From NCBI RefSeq assembly GCF_001831475.1, contig NZ_CP017688.1, forward strand, positions 930,001 through 994,000: a stretch of 64,000 nt of DNA. Direction: 5' to 3'. Positions 27,260 to 36,534 of this stretch are shown piece by piece. Each line of letters begins with the position of its first letter. Position 1 is the stretch's first letter. Made by a program: the position numbers and the translations under genes. Source of the stretch: Flavobacterium crassostreae (lineage in GTDB: Bacteria > Bacteroidota > Bacteroidia > Flavobacteriales > Flavobacteriaceae). Below the pieces are notes generated by a model. It did not search any database. It was not told the origin of the DNA and saw only the letters and a program-made list of their open reading frames with translations.

Positions 27260-27799
27260 ATGAACAAAACAAAAGAATATTTAATTCCTTTTGTGGGATT
27301 AAAGCAAGGAAAACATCATTTTGAGTATCAATTAAGTAATGCGTTCTTTGAAATCTTTGATTATGACGAATTTGATAATTCAGACATCAAAGTAAATGTA
27401 GTTTTAGAGAAGAAGAGCACGATGTTGGAGTTAGCTTTTCAGCACCAAGGAACCGTTAGAGTTCTTTGTGATGTAACAAGCGAAGAATTTGACCTGCCTA
27501 TCGAGGGTAGTATGAAATTAATTGTTCGTTTTGGAGAGGAGTTTAATAATGATAACGAAGAATTGCTTATTGTACCTTTTGGGGAATTTGAGATAGATAT
27601 AGCGCAATATATTTATGAAATGATTGTGCTTTCAGTACCTCTAAAACGAGTTCATCCAGGAGTTGCCGACGGAAGTTTAAAAACAGAAACCTTAGACATA
27701 CTCAATGAACTAAAAGTAAGTGAAACAAAACAAGAAGAAAAAGAAGAAAATATTGACCCTAGATGGGACAAATTAAAGCAACTATTAACGGATAAATAA
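27260..27799 (+). CDS. DUF177 (YceD-like) protein linked to 23S rRNA maturation
   Basis: This 179-aa acidic protein is of the DUF177/YceD family, whose members lie next to rpmF across bacteria and in plastids affect 23S rRNA accumulation. Motifs are VVLEKKSTMLELAFQHQGTV, LCDVTSEEFDLPIEGSMKLI (the usual metal-like cysteines are reduced to one) and the C-terminal DPRWDKLKQLL common to the family. The longer open frame from 27224 starts on the promoter box, so the ATG at 27260 is chosen. rpmF follows after 9 nt. Confidence 0.9.
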   Translation: MNKTKEYLIPFVGLKQGKHHFEYQLSNAFFEIFDYDEFDNSDIKVNVVLEKKSTMLELAFQHQGTVRVLCDVTSEEFDLPIEGSMKLIVRFGEEFNNDNEELLIVPFGEFEIDIAQYIYEMIVLSVPLKRVHPGVADGSLKTETLDILNELKVSETKQEEKEENIDPRWDKLKQLLTDK

Positions 27800-27808
27800 T
27801 ATAGTAAA

Positions 27809-28003
27809 ATGGCACATCCTAAGAGAAAAATCTCCAAAACAAGAAGAGATAAAAGAAGAACACATTATAAAGCTACTGTAGCACAGATTGCTACTTGCCC
27901 AATCACGGGTGAAGCACATTTATACCACAGAGCCTACTGGCACGAAGGTAAAATGTATTACAGAGGGCAAGTGGTTATAGATAAATCTGTAGCGGTTGCT
28001 TAA
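27809..28003 (+). CDS. rpmF: Large-subunit ribosomal protein bL32
   Basis: This 64-aa basic protein begins [20 protein letters not shown], the bL32 N-terminus, and continues [16 protein letters not shown]. The zinc-ribbon CxxC pairs of some bL32 proteins are not present (only one Cys), so this is the zinc-independent form. It is co-transcribed with DUF177 and followed by a terminator. Confidence 0.97.
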   Translation: MAHPKRKISKTRRDKRRTHYKATVAQIATCPITGEAHLYHRAYWHEGKMYYRGQVVIDKSVAVA

Positions 28004-28029
28004 TGCATTTTTTTTACAAATGATATTTG

Positions 28030-28056
28030 AACTCTCACATTGTGAGAGTTTTTTTG
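28030..28056 (+). terminator. Terminator after rpmF
   Basis: A stem AACTCTCAC (28030-28038) with GTGAGAGTT (28042-28050) and a three-base loop is followed by a run of T. The fabH start is about 120 nt further on, so at least part of fabH-accBC transcription must start inside this gap. Confidence 0.85.
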
Positions 28057-28178
28057 TTGTTTGTAATTTTAGTAAATAAGAAGTTCTAAAACAATTGGTT
28101 TAGATTTTTTTTTGTAATTTTCAACTCTTTTAAACGTTTTACTCAATGGAAACATTTAGTAAAAAATATTCGAATACA

Positions 28179-29177
28179 ATGAATAAAATTACCGCCGCAA
28201 TTACCGCTGTTGGTGCCTATGTTCCAGACTTTATTTTAACCAATAAAGCTCTAGAGACCATGGTAGATACAAACGATGAGTGGATTATCTCTCGTACAGG
28301 AATTAAAGAAAGAAGAATCCTTAAAGATGCAGATAAAGGAACCTCTTATTTGGCAATAAAAGCTGCTCAAGATTTAATTGCTAAGGCAAATATCGATCCC
28401 TTAGAGATAGATTTATTGCTTATGGCAACTGCCACATCTGATATGCCCGTAGCGGCAACAGGAGTTTATGTAGCCTCTGCTATAGGTGCAACAAATGCTT
28501 TTTCGTATGATTTGCAAGCAGCTTGTTCTAGCTTTTTGTACGGTATGTCTACAGCGGCCGCCTACATAGAGTCCGGAAGGTACAAAAAAGTATTGCTTAT
28601 AGGAGCAGATAAAATGTCTTCTATTGTAGATTATACCGACCGTTCTACATGCATTATTTTTGGAGATGGTGCAGGTGCAGCATTGTTTGAACCTAATTAT
28701 GAAGGATTGGGACTGCAAGATGAATACTTAAGAAGTGATGGAGTAGGGCGCGATTTCTTAAAAATTGATGCCGGTGGGTCTTTAAACCCAACCTCCGAAA
28801 CTACCTTAAAAGAAAGAAGACACAACATTACTCAAGACGGTAAGACAGTATTTAAATATGCCGTAACCAATATGGCGGATGCTAGTGAATTAATTTTAAA
28901 AAGAAATAATTTAACCAATCAAGACGTAGATTGGTTAGTGCCGCACCAAGCAAACAAAAGAATTATTGACGCCACAGCAAATAGAATGAACTTAGAAGAT
29001 TCTAAGGTGTTGATGAATATAGAAAAATACGGTAACACCACCTCAGCAACATTACCATTGGTTTTAAATGATTTTGAGCATAAATTCAAAAAAGGCGATA
29101 CCATTATACTTGCTGCTTTTGGAGGCGGATTTACTTGGGGTTCTATTTATTTAAAATGGGCTTACGACAAAAAATAA
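28179..29177 (+). CDS. fabH: 3-oxoacyl-ACP synthase III
   Basis: This 332-aa enzyme starts fatty-acid synthesis by condensing an acyl-CoA with malonyl-ACP. The Cys-His-Asn triad is present: Cys116 in LQAACSSFLYG, His256 in WLVPHQANKRI and Asn286 in EKYGNTTSATLP. The ATG at 28179 (MNKITAAITAVGAYVPD) matches the family N-terminus better than the upstream 28146 start. In many bacteria plsX lies between rpmF and fabH; it is absent here. accB follows after 23 nt. Confidence 0.95.
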   Translation: MNKITAAITAVGAYVPDFILTNKALETMVDTNDEWIISRTGIKERRILKDADKGTSYLAIKAAQDLIAKANIDPLEIDLLLMATATSDMPVAATGVYVASAIGATNAFSYDLQAACSSFLYGMSTAAAYIESGRYKKVLLIGADKMSSIVDYTDRSTCIIFGDGAGAALFEPNYEGLGLQDEYLRSDGVGRDFLKIDAGGSLNPTSETTLKERRHNITQDGKTVFKYAVTNMADASELILKRNNLTNQDVDWLVPHQANKRIIDATANRMNLEDSKVLMNIEKYGNTTSATLPLVLNDFEHKFKKGDTIILAAFGGGFTWGSIYLKWAYDKK

Positions 29178-29200
29178 TTTTAAACTAAAAACAAATAATT

Positions 29201-29674
29201 ATGGATTTAAAAGAAATTCAGAATCTAATCAAATTTGTAGCAAACACAGGAGTTGCAGAAGTTAAATTAGAAATGGATGATGTAAAAATCACCATTAGAA
29301 CCACTTTAGAAGGTAGTACAGAAACCACGTATGTACAACAACTACCAGCTCAAAACACCTTACAACAAGCCTTAGCGCCACAACCAGTAGTTCCGGCTGC
29401 ACCAGTAGCTGTTGCACCAGCTGAAGATTCAAAATATATTGTTGTCAAATCTCCGATCATTGGTACTTTTTACAGAAAGCCATCTCCAGATAAGGCGGTG
29501 TTTGTAGAAGTAGGAACTAACATCAATAAAGGAGACGTTGTATGCGTAATTGAAGCCATGAAATTATTTAACGAAATAGAATCTGAGGTTTCTGGAAAAA
29601 TAGTAAAAATTCTTGTGGATGACATGTCACCAGTAGAATTTGATCAGCCATTATTTTTAGTGGATCCATCTTAA
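29201..29674 (+). CDS. accB: Acetyl-CoA carboxylase biotin carboxyl carrier protein
   Basis: This 157-aa protein has an N-terminal helical region, a proline/alanine/glutamine-rich linker (about 45-80) and a C-terminal biotinyl domain with the EAMKLFNE motif; Lys121 is the biotinylation site. The preceding KSPIIGTFYRKPSPDKAVFV is typical of AccB. It carries carboxybiotin between AccC and the carboxyltransferase. accC follows after a 91-nt AT-rich spacer. Confidence 0.96.
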   Translation: MDLKEIQNLIKFVANTGVAEVKLEMDDVKITIRTTLEGSTETTYVQQLPAQNTLQQALAPQPVVPAAPVAVAPAEDSKYIVVKSPIIGTFYRKPSPDKAVFVEVGTNINKGDVVCVIEAMKLFNEIESEVSGKIVKILVDDMSPVEFDQPLFLVDPS

Positions 29675-29765
29675 TTAATTTTAAATTATATATTTCAAAG
29701 CATTCCTTAATATGGTTTTGAAATAATTTAAAATTTAAAATTCATAATTTAAAATTTAAAACAAG
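29675..29765 (+). other. AT-rich spacer with repeated AATTTAAAATTTAAAA units
   Basis: The accB-accC spacer contains two near-identical A/T repeats (about 29728-29743 and 29747-29762) built of ATTTAAA. It could be a weak secondary promoter region or a stabilising leader of accC. No TAnnTTTG box is clear. Confidence 0.5.
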
Positions 29766-31112
29766 ATGTTTAAAAAAATATTAATTGCCAATAGAGGAGA
29801 AATTGCACTACGTGTGATTAGAACCTGTAAAGAAATGGGCATTAAGACTGTTGCGGTTTATTCTACTGCAGATGCAGAGAGTTTGCACGTTAGGTTTGCA
29901 GATGAGGCCGTTTGTATTGGTCCAGCGCCAAGTAGCCTTTCTTATTTAAAAATGTCAAATATTATTGCTGCTGCCGAAATAACCAATGCAGATGCAATCC
30001 ATCCTGGTTATGGGTTTTTGTCCGAAAACTCTAAATTTTCAAAAATTTGTCAAGAGCACGGTATTAAATTTATTGGTGCAGCCCCAGAGATGATCGATAG
30101 AATGGGAGATAAAGCCTCGGCTAAATCTACCATGATTGAAGCTGGTGTGCCATGTGTACCAGGATCGGTAGGTATTTTAGAATCGTATGAGCAAGCATTA
30201 CAACTTTCTAAAGAATTTGGTTTTCCGGTAATGCTAAAAGCAACAGCAGGTGGTGGCGGAAAAGGAATGCGAGCTGTTTGGAAAGAAGAAGATTTATTAA
30301 AAGCTTGGGAAAGCGCACGTCAAGAATCGGCTGCAGCTTTTGGAAATGACGGAATGTATCTTGAAAAATTAATTGAAGAGCCTCGTCATATTGAAATTCA
30401 GGTAGTAGGAGATTCGTACGGAAAAGCCTGTCATCTTTCTGAAAGAGACTGCTCGGTACAAAGACGTCACCAAAAACTAACCGAAGAAACTCCTTCTCCA
30501 TTTATGACGGACGAACTGCGTCAAGCTATGGGAGAAGCTGCCGTAAAGGCTGCTGAATATATTAAATATGAAGGAGCTGGAACCGTAGAATTTTTGGTTG
30601 ACAAACACCGTAATTTCTATTTTATGGAAATGAATACGCGCATCCAAGTAGAGCATCCTATTACAGAGCAAGTGATTGATTATGACTTAATACGAGAGCA
30701 AATATTAGTTGCAGCAGGTGTGCCTATTTCTGGCAGAAATTATTTGCCTAAACTGCACGCTATTGAATGCCGTATTAATGCCGAGGATCCATATAATGAT
30801 TTTCGTCCGTCTCCCGGAAAAATCACCACATTGCACATGCCTGGTGGTCATGGAGTGCGTTTAGATACTCATGTTTACTCGGGGTACACCATTCCGCCAA
30901 ATTATGATTCTATGATAGCTAAATTAATTACTACTGCGCAAACCCGTGAAGAAGCCATCAGTAAAATGAGAAGAGCCTTGGATGAATTTGTGATTGAAGG
31001 GATTAAAACAACCATCCCTTTTCATAGACAATTAATGGATGAGCCAAAGTATATTGAAGGAGATTATACTACTGCATTTATGGATACCTTTAAGATGAAT
31101 CCATTGGATTAG
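29766..31112 (+). CDS. accC: Acetyl-CoA carboxylase biotin carboxylase subunit
   Basis: This 448-aa ATP-grasp enzyme carboxylates biotin on AccB. The N-terminal [20 protein letters not shown], the glycine-rich ATP loop [11 protein letters not shown] near 160-170, [33 protein letters not shown] (ATP and bicarbonate site) and [15 protein letters not shown] all match. The length is normal. It ends the fabH-accB-accC unit and is followed by a strong terminator. The carboxyltransferase genes accA and accD are not in the window. Confidence 0.97.
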   Translation: MFKKILIANRGEIALRVIRTCKEMGIKTVAVYSTADAESLHVRFADEAVCIGPAPSSLSYLKMSNIIAAAEITNADAIHPGYGFLSENSKFSKICQEHGIKFIGAAPEMIDRMGDKASAKSTMIEAGVPCVPGSVGILESYEQALQLSKEFGFPVMLKATAGGGGKGMRAVWKEEDLLKAWESARQESAAAFGNDGMYLEKLIEEPRHIEIQVVGDSYGKACHLSERDCSVQRRHQKLTEETPSPFMTDELRQAMGEAAVKAAEYIKYEGAGTVEFLVDKHRNFYFMEMNTRIQVEHPITEQVIDYDLIREQILVAAGVPISGRNYLPKLHAIECRINAEDPYNDFRPSPGKITTLHMPGGHGVRLDTHVYSGYTIPPNYDSMIAKLITTAQTREEAISKMRRALDEFVIEGIKTTIPFHRQLMDEPKYIEGDYTTAFMDTFKMNPLD

Positions 31113-31142
31113 TCCAGAATTATATAGCATTTATATCTATAA

Positions 31143-31178
31143 AAAAAACCTCGTTTAATTATAAACGAGGTTTTTTTT
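31143..31178 (+). terminator. Strong terminator after accC
   Basis: A 15-bp stem, AAAAAACCTCGTTTA (31143-31157) with TAAACGAGGTTTTTT (31162-31176), has a four-base loop and flanking T/A runs. It can act in both directions and also serves the convergent peptidase gene. Confidence 0.93.
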
Positions 31179-31227
31179 GTACTACTATTTTGATCTAAAA
31201 TAAGTTTAAAACAAACGTAGCCTTAGA

Positions 31228-32424
31228 TTATAATTTTAATTTTTTGGCAATATCATTAGGCACAGCAGCTTTGTTTACTAAAAATGCAGTAGTTTTATAT
31301 TTCACAAAATTTTTGCTTACATACAAATACCCTTTATAGTCATTGGAAGCTCCCCACGAGTTTTTAACAATATAATACTCTTTGCCCGTTTGGTCTTTAG
31401 AGATACCTACAATATGCATGGCGTGGTCGTCTGTGGTTTGGTAATTGTCAAAAGCTTTCTGACGCATTTCTTCGGTAATATCTAATTCTTGCTTTGGACC
31501 ATTAAACATGTTTTCCTTTTCGGTAGCTGACATGTCTTCGTAGTTTTTATTAGGTACATACGCAATACCATTTTTCCAGCTAAAACTTTTTTCACTAACA
31601 TCCGAAGCCCAAGCAACCGTAAAACCGTTCTTTAAAGCGTGGTCAATTATAGCGGTAATGTCATTCATCTTAATGTTATACACCAAATCAAAAGACCAGT
31701 TGTCTGGAACCATCATCATGGTTTTTTCGTAGTATGGCTCTGTGGTATACGATCCAAACTCAATGTATTCTTCAGGTTGTATGCCTACAACTTCTTTTGC
31801 AAATGTTTGTGGTGTGTAGGATTTGCCTTTGTAGTTAAATGTTTTTGGTACCTCGCCCAAGTAGGTATCTAGTACTGCAGCGTAGGCTTTTTCCCAATTA
31901 GGGGTAAGCTCTCCATTTGGATTTTTTACTACGGCGGCTAATAAGGCTTGCGTGATGCTTGCCATTTCGGCAAATTTGTTTTTGGAAGTACCGTAGTTTA
32001 AACCAGTATAAACCTCTTGTGGCACAGCACCATATTTTTTGTACATATTGATAACATCGTGTAGTTCTCCACCGTCTCCTAGAGTAACAGCACCATGCAT
32101 GCGTACGTAATTTTTACCTTTTTCAAGATATGCATTACGAGCAGAAAATACTTGAGAGATCTCTACAGGTTGTTTACCTAACCGAATCATTTCGGATTCT
32201 AAATACGAGTTAGTTGAGTAACTCCAGCAGGTTCCTGAAGATCCTTGGTTTTTGATAGAGGTATTGGCAAGATTGATAACGTCTGTAAATTTAAAGCTTT
32301 CTACACTTTTTTCGCTGGCATTTACTTTAAGCGAATTGACTAAGCCATCTTGTGCGTTCATGGAGCTCATCCCTAATAGGAATGCCGAAACTACAAATGC
32401 TTTTTTAAATTGAAATGGATGCAT
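31228..32424 (-). CDS. Exported C1-family cysteine peptidase (bleomycin hydrolase/PepC type)
   Basis: This 398-aa papain-fold peptidase has the active-site Cys66 in NQGSSGTCWSYS, His334 in DDHAMHIVGI and Asn355 in VKNSWG, the signature of the bleomycin hydrolase/aminopeptidase C group. Cytosolic PepC proteins lack export signals, but this one begins with a clear signal peptide (FKKAFVVSAFLLGMSSMNAQ), so it acts in the periplasm or outside. It lies 46 nt after the S9 peptidase gene on the same strand, a likely two-gene peptide-degrading operon. Confidence 0.92.
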   Translation of the reverse strand: MHPFQFKKAFVVSAFLLGMSSMNAQDGLVNSLKVNASEKSVESFKFTDVINLANTSIKNQGSSGTCWSYSTNSYLESEMIRLGKQPVEISQVFSARNAYLEKGKNYVRMHGAVTLGDGGELHDVINMYKKYGAVPQEVYTGLNYGTSKNKFAEMASITQALLAAVVKNPNGELTPNWEKAYAAVLDTYLGEVPKTFNYKGKSYTPQTFAKEVVGIQPEEYIEFGSYTTEPYYEKTMMMVPDNWSFDLVYNIKMNDITAIIDHALKNGFTVAWASDVSEKSFSWKNGIAYVPNKNYEDMSATEKENMFNGPKQELDITEEMRQKAFDNYQTTDDHAMHIVGISKDQTGKEYYIVKNSWGASNDYKGYLYVSKNFVKYKTTAFLVNKAAVPNDIAKKLKL

Positions 32425-32470
32425 GTTTTGATTTTTAATAATTAATTATAAGGGTGTTAAATTTAGGGTA

Positions 32471-34372
32471 TTATAAGGTTTCTTTAAGCCATTTAAAAAA
32501 TTCTTTTTGCCATACTTGTGCATTTTGGGGCTTTAGGATCCAGTGATTTTCTTCCGGAAAATATAAAAGTTTGCTTTTAATACCACGCAATTGTGCTGCC
32601 TGAAAAGCTTCTAAGCCTTGTCCAATTGGCACTCTAAAATCTTTTCCTCCTTGAATGATCAAAATGGGTTGGTTCCATTTTTCTACCAATTGGATCGGAT
32701 TAAAAGTGGTATAGCTTTTTTGAGCCACAGCATTCTCTTTTTCCCAATAAGGGCCTCCAAAATCCCAGTTACTAAAGAAAACTTCTTCGGTGGTTCCATA
32801 CATACTTTGGGTATTAAATACGCCGTCATGGGCTATAAAACTCTTAAAACGGTTGTTGTGAATACCGGCAAGGTAAAAAACAGAATAGCCGCCGTAACTA
32901 GCTCCAATGCATCCCAAACGATTTTTGTCTACATAGTTTTCTGTGGCAACAGCATCCATAGCAGCTAAGTAATCGTCCATAACCTGGCCGCCCCAATCTT
33001 TACTAATTTGCTCATTCCAGGCTACGCCGTGTCCGGGCATACCTCTACGATTAGGTGCCACAACAATATATCCTTTTGCAGCCATTAGCTGAAAATTCCA
33101 ACGGAACGAATAGAATTGTGTTAACGCACTCTGTGGGCCTCCTTGACAATATAAAAGTGTTGGGTATTTTTTGGTAGCATCAAAATTTGGTGGCAAAACA
33201 ACCCAAACCAACATTTTTTTGCCATCGGTAGTGGTTACATATCTTTTTTCAGTTTTGCTCAAGGCTAAAGTATCATAAATAGCCGAGTTTACAGTCGTGA
33301 TTTGCTTCCAAGAATTCTTTTTAAGGTGGTAAGAAAATATTTCGGAAGCATGATTCATATCTGCGCGTGTCACAACTAGCATGTCTTGCGTAATGCCAAT
33401 AATTTCATTTACATCAAAATCTCCTTTGGTAATTTGAGTAACCCGTATAGCAATTTTGGTAAGCCCCGGAAAGTTTACTTCAAATACTTGCTTGGTGCCA
33501 TCAACAGGTGCAATAAAGTATATTTTGCTGCCATCTGCACTCCATGTAAAACTATCCACGGTTCCGTCCCAATTTGCAGTAAGATTTATTTTGCTGCCTT
33601 TAAAGGCAACGATAATATCGTTTTTGTCTGCCTCAAAACCATCGCGTTGCATTTGTAACCAACTAAGGTTTCCGGTAGGCGAAAATTGAGGAGCCATGTC
33701 ATAGCCTAAATTTCCTTCGGTTCTGTTGGTTGTTTCTCCAGTTTGTAGGTGGTATTCAAAAATATCTGTGTTGGTGGACACCGCATATTGCGTTCCAGAT
33801 TTTTTCTTGGCTACATACAAAATACTTTTGCTATCTGGAGACCAGATATAATCCTCGTCGCCACCAAATGGTTTTTGTGGACTATCATAGGCTTGGTCTT
33901 TTAAAAGATCCACTCCGGTAGCATTCTCTTTATTTTCTTTATAAAAAACATGATTGAATTTTCCTTCATTCCAAGTGTCCCAATGGCGGTAATCCAGACC
34001 ATCATAAATTTGTACCTCAGACTTGTCTAAATCCGGATAAAAATCCTTGCCATTTACTGCCTTAACCTTCACCTCCTGGTTATAAACGAGATATTTTGCG
34101 TCTGGAGAAATGTTTTTATCCGCAACCCATACTTTAGGATCTTTAATTTCCACTGCTTTTCCGCCAGTTACCGCAATGGTATAATACGCAGAAGAGAGCT
34201 TATCTTCGGCAACAGAAGGTGTACTTACCTTATAAACGATGTTTTTTGCATCTTTAGTAAGTCCAATAGGAGAGACTCTCCCTAGCTTCCAGAGTAATTC
34301 TGGAGACATTACATTTTGGCTCATGGCACTTAAACCTATCATTGTTAGTGTTGTAAGAAGAATTTTTTTCAT
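32471..34372 (-). CDS. Exported S9-family prolyl oligopeptidase / acylaminoacyl peptidase
   Basis: This 633-aa protein has a signal peptide (KKILLTTLTMIGLSAMS), an N-terminal WD40-like beta-propeller (repeats such as DYIWSPDSKSILYVA, MAPQFSPTGNLSW, DSFTWSADGSKIYF) and a C-terminal alpha/beta hydrolase domain. The triad is Ser near 492 (GASYGGYSV), Asp near 578 (GGKDFRVP) and His near 610 (PEENHWI). It hydrolyses short peptides, matching the downstream C1 peptidase. A promoter with CAA at 34422-34424 and TAAAAGTA at 34397-34404 (minus-strand TTG and TACTTTTA, last base off-consensus) is plausible. Confidence 0.93.
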   Translation of the reverse strand: MKKILLTTLTMIGLSAMSQNVMSPELLWKLGRVSPIGLTKDAKNIVYKVSTPSVAEDKLSSAYYTIAVTGGKAVEIKDPKVWVADKNISPDAKYLVYNQEVKVKAVNGKDFYPDLDKSEVQIYDGLDYRHWDTWNEGKFNHVFYKENKENATGVDLLKDQAYDSPQKPFGGDEDYIWSPDSKSILYVAKKKSGTQYAVSTNTDIFEYHLQTGETTNRTEGNLGYDMAPQFSPTGNLSWLQMQRDGFEADKNDIIVAFKGSKINLTANWDGTVDSFTWSADGSKIYFIAPVDGTKQVFEVNFPGLTKIAIRVTQITKGDFDVNEIIGITQDMLVVTRADMNHASEIFSYHLKKNSWKQITTVNSAIYDTLALSKTEKRYVTTTDGKKMLVWVVLPPNFDATKKYPTLLYCQGGPQSALTQFYSFRWNFQLMAAKGYIVVAPNRRGMPGHGVAWNEQISKDWGGQVMDDYLAAMDAVATENYVDKNRLGCIGASYGGYSVFYLAGIHNNRFKSFIAHDGVFNTQSMYGTTEEVFFSNWDFGGPYWEKENAVAQKSYTTFNPIQLVEKWNQPILIIQGGKDFRVPIGQGLEAFQAAQLRGIKSKLLYFPEENHWILKPQNAQVWQKEFFKWLKETL

Positions 34373-34687
34373 GTAAATAAATTTATTTTTGGTTTTTAAA
34401 AGTACAATTTTATTCTAAAACCAAGACACACATTTTGTTAACTATTTCTAAAGGGTATACTCTAGCATCTATGCCTTATTTTTTATATTAAAAAAAAACC
34501 AATCCCAACAACCAACAACCTGGATAGATTTTTAAATAAAACAACAACGGTACCTTAGCAGGGAAAATTGTATAAAATAAATAAAAACAAGGCTTAAAAA
34601 CAGTAATTTTGCGGGCTCCTAATTTTCAGATAGGGAACCCAGTTTAAGCAAGAAATATTTTAAAAAAAAAGAATCCCTAGTTATAGA
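34373..34687. other. 315-bp divergent gap between S9 peptidase and mtgA
   Basis: This region is AT-rich with no convincing frame. It holds the near-consensus minus-strand promoter of the peptidase (34397-34424) and a plus-strand TAATTTTG box at 34604-34611, about 77 nt before mtgA. I see no hairpin of note. Confidence 0.5.
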
Positions 34688-35434
34688 ATGGCAACAAAAA
34701 CACCCCCCAGAAAAGCCCCAGTCAAAAAAAGCAGTAAAAAAAAACCAACAAGTTTTAAAACCAAATGCCTTCGCTTTCTATTTAAAGCAATAGTGCTTTT
34801 TGTGGTAGTTTCCTTATTTTTGGTGGTGTTTTTTAAATTTGTGCCCGTACCCTTTACGCCATTGATGGCCATAAGAGCCATAGAACACCAAAAAGCCAAC
34901 AAAGAAGCCGTTTGTAGCCACGATTGGGAACCACTTGAAAATATTTCCATCCATTTACAAAAAGCAGTTATAGCCAGCGAAGATGGAACCTTTTTGACCC
35001 ATAACGGTTTTGATTTTGGCGCCATGCAAAAAGCGTACAAAAACAACGAACGCGGACGCAAGATAAAAGGAGGCAGCACCATATCCCAACAAACAGCCAA
35101 AAACGTTTTTTTGTGGCAAGGCCGAAGTTATCTTCGCAAAGGTCTAGAGGCTTATTTTACTGTTTTGATAGAAGCCATTTGGGGCAAAAAACGCATCATG
35201 GAAGTGTATTTAAACAGTATCGAAATGGGAGACGGCGTGTACGGCGCACAAGCAGCCGCAGCCCATTGGTACCGCAAGGATGCCGCAAACCTCACCCCAA
35301 GACAAGCAGCCGGAATAGCAGCCATATTGCCTAATCCTCGCAGATTTACCGCAACAAGTTCTTCGTCTTACATCAATAACAGAAAAACCAAGATCATGAG
35401 AGTAATGCAAACAGTAGGCAAAATAAACTATTAA
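34688..35434 (+). CDS. mtgA: Monofunctional peptidoglycan glycosyltransferase
   Basis: This 248-aa GT51 enzyme polymerises lipid II into glycan strands at the inner membrane. It has a basic N-terminus rich in lysine (about 1-27), one membrane helix (about 32-52) and the GT51 motifs: EDGTFLTHNGFD with catalytic Glu98, KIKGGSTISQQTAKNVFL, RKGLEAYFTVLIE, KKRIMEVYLNSIEMG and VYGAQAAA. There is no transpeptidase domain, which separates it from class A PBPs. Confidence 0.95.
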   Translation: MATKTPPRKAPVKKSSKKKPTSFKTKCLRFLFKAIVLFVVVSLFLVVFFKFVPVPFTPLMAIRAIEHQKANKEAVCSHDWEPLENISIHLQKAVIASEDGTFLTHNGFDFGAMQKAYKNNERGRKIKGGSTISQQTAKNVFLWQGRSYLRKGLEAYFTVLIEAIWGKKRIMEVYLNSIEMGDGVYGAQAAAAHWYRKDAANLTPRQAAGIAAILPNPRRFTATSSSSYINNRKTKIMRVMQTVGKINY

Positions 35435-35514
35435 TTCCACTCCCCAATACAACATGCCTTTGCCATAAAGCAATCCGTTTATTGTTTTGACAGAACTAAA
35501 ATAACCAAGCACAA

Positions 35515-35549
35515 AAAAACCGTAAATCCAAAATAGATTTACGGTTTTT
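35515..35549. terminator. Bidirectional terminator between mtgA and tRNA-Ala
   Basis: A 14-bp stem, AAAAACCGTAAATC (35515-35528) with GATTTACGGTTTTT (35536-35549), has A/T runs on both outer sides. It can end mtgA transcripts on the plus strand and the tRNA on the minus strand. Confidence 0.85.
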
Positions 35550-35554
35550 GTTTG

Positions 35555-35628
35555 TGGAGAATACCGGATTCGAACCGGTCACCCCTTGCCTGCCAGGCAA
35601 GTACTCTAGCCAAATGAGCTAATCCCCC
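35555..35628 (-). tRNA. tRNA-Ala (GGC anticodon)
   Basis: A minus-strand 74-nt cloverleaf: acceptor GGGGGAT pairs with ATTCTCC (two G-T), the D-arm is GCTC...GAGT, the anticodon arm is CTTGC-CTGGCAG-GCAAG giving anticodon GGC, and the T-arm is ACCGG-TTCGAAT-CCGGT. Discriminator A is at 35555; CCA is not encoded. It reads GCC/GCU alanine codons. Confidence 0.95.
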
Positions 35629-35746
35629 AAATAGAGCTGCAAATATAACATTATTTTGGATTCAAAAACAAATAAAAAAAAATTTCTACACAAATAAGTG
35701 TTTTATACTCTAAGTAATAATTTTAACTTTACAACAAAACAATACC

Positions 35747-36514
35747 ATGACCCAAACCAGATCACACGGTACCATCACCACCGCAATTCAGCACCAAATT
35801 GCCACCATAGAATTTGCACATCCCGCCAGCAACTCCTTTGAGCGCACCCAACTAGACGCCTTAACCCACAGCTTTCAAGAACTAAGCAACAACCCCAACG
35901 TATCGGTAATAGTACTGCAAAGTCAAGGCACAGGCGCCTTTTGCGCAGGCGCCTCCTTCAAAGAATTACTAGCAGTAACCACCCCAGAACAAGGTCGCAA
36001 CTTCTTCTCTGGCTTTGCCCACTTAATCCAAGCCATGCGAGACTGCCCCAAAATCATCCTAGGGCGCATCCACGGCAAAGCAGTAGGCGGAGGCGTAGGC
36101 ATTATAGCCGCCTGTGACTACACCCTAGCCACCACCAACGCCAGCATCAAACTCTCCGAACTCGCCATAGGCATCGGGCCCTTTGTCATAGAACCCGCCG
36201 TAAGCCACAAAATAGGCAAAACCGCCATGGCCGCCATGACCCTAGAGCCAGACCAATGGCAAAGCCCCCAATGGGCCCACCAAAAAGGCCTCTACACCCA
36301 ACTACACCAAGACCAACCTAGCCTAGACCAAGCAGTAGCAGAACGCGCCGCCAAACTCGCCAGCTACAACCCAGAGGCACTAACCCAGCTCAAAAAAATA
36401 CTCTGGCACAACACCCCAAACTGGGAGCAACTCATGCTAGAACGCGCCACCATATCCGGACAACTAGTCCTGTCCCAGCACACCAAAACCGCCCTAGAAC
36501 AATTCAAAAAATAA
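35747..36514 (+). CDS. Enoyl-CoA hydratase/isomerase family protein
   Basis: This 255-aa crotonase-fold enzyme shows the oxyanion-hole segments GAFCAGASFKELL (about 64-76) and HGKAVGGGVGIIAACDY (about 108-124), then SELAIGIGPFVIEPAV. The usual catalytic glutamates are partly replaced, so the exact reaction (hydration, isomerisation or another crotonase step) is uncertain. Codon choice is markedly C-ending (ACC, GCC, CAC, AAC) and the coding strand is C-rich and G-poor, unlike the lpxH gene nearby. It stands alone after tRNA-Ala and is followed by a family 1 repeat. Confidence 0.88.
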   Translation: MTQTRSHGTITTAIQHQIATIEFAHPASNSFERTQLDALTHSFQELSNNPNVSVIVLQSQGTGAFCAGASFKELLAVTTPEQGRNFFSGFAHLIQAMRDCPKIILGRIHGKAVGGGVGIIAACDYTLATTNASIKLSELAIGIGPFVIEPAVSHKIGKTAMAAMTLEPDQWQSPQWAHQKGLYTQLHQDQPSLDQAVAERAAKLASYNPEALTQLKKILWHNTPNWEQLMLERATISGQLVLSQHTKTALEQFKK

Positions 36515-36534
36515 GTCCAACAAAATTTTTATTT

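Noticed and set aside
35555..35628. Reading the tRNA as glycine (GCC)
   Set aside because: Counting the seven-base loop CTGGCAG puts GGC, not GCC, at the anticodon, giving alanine.
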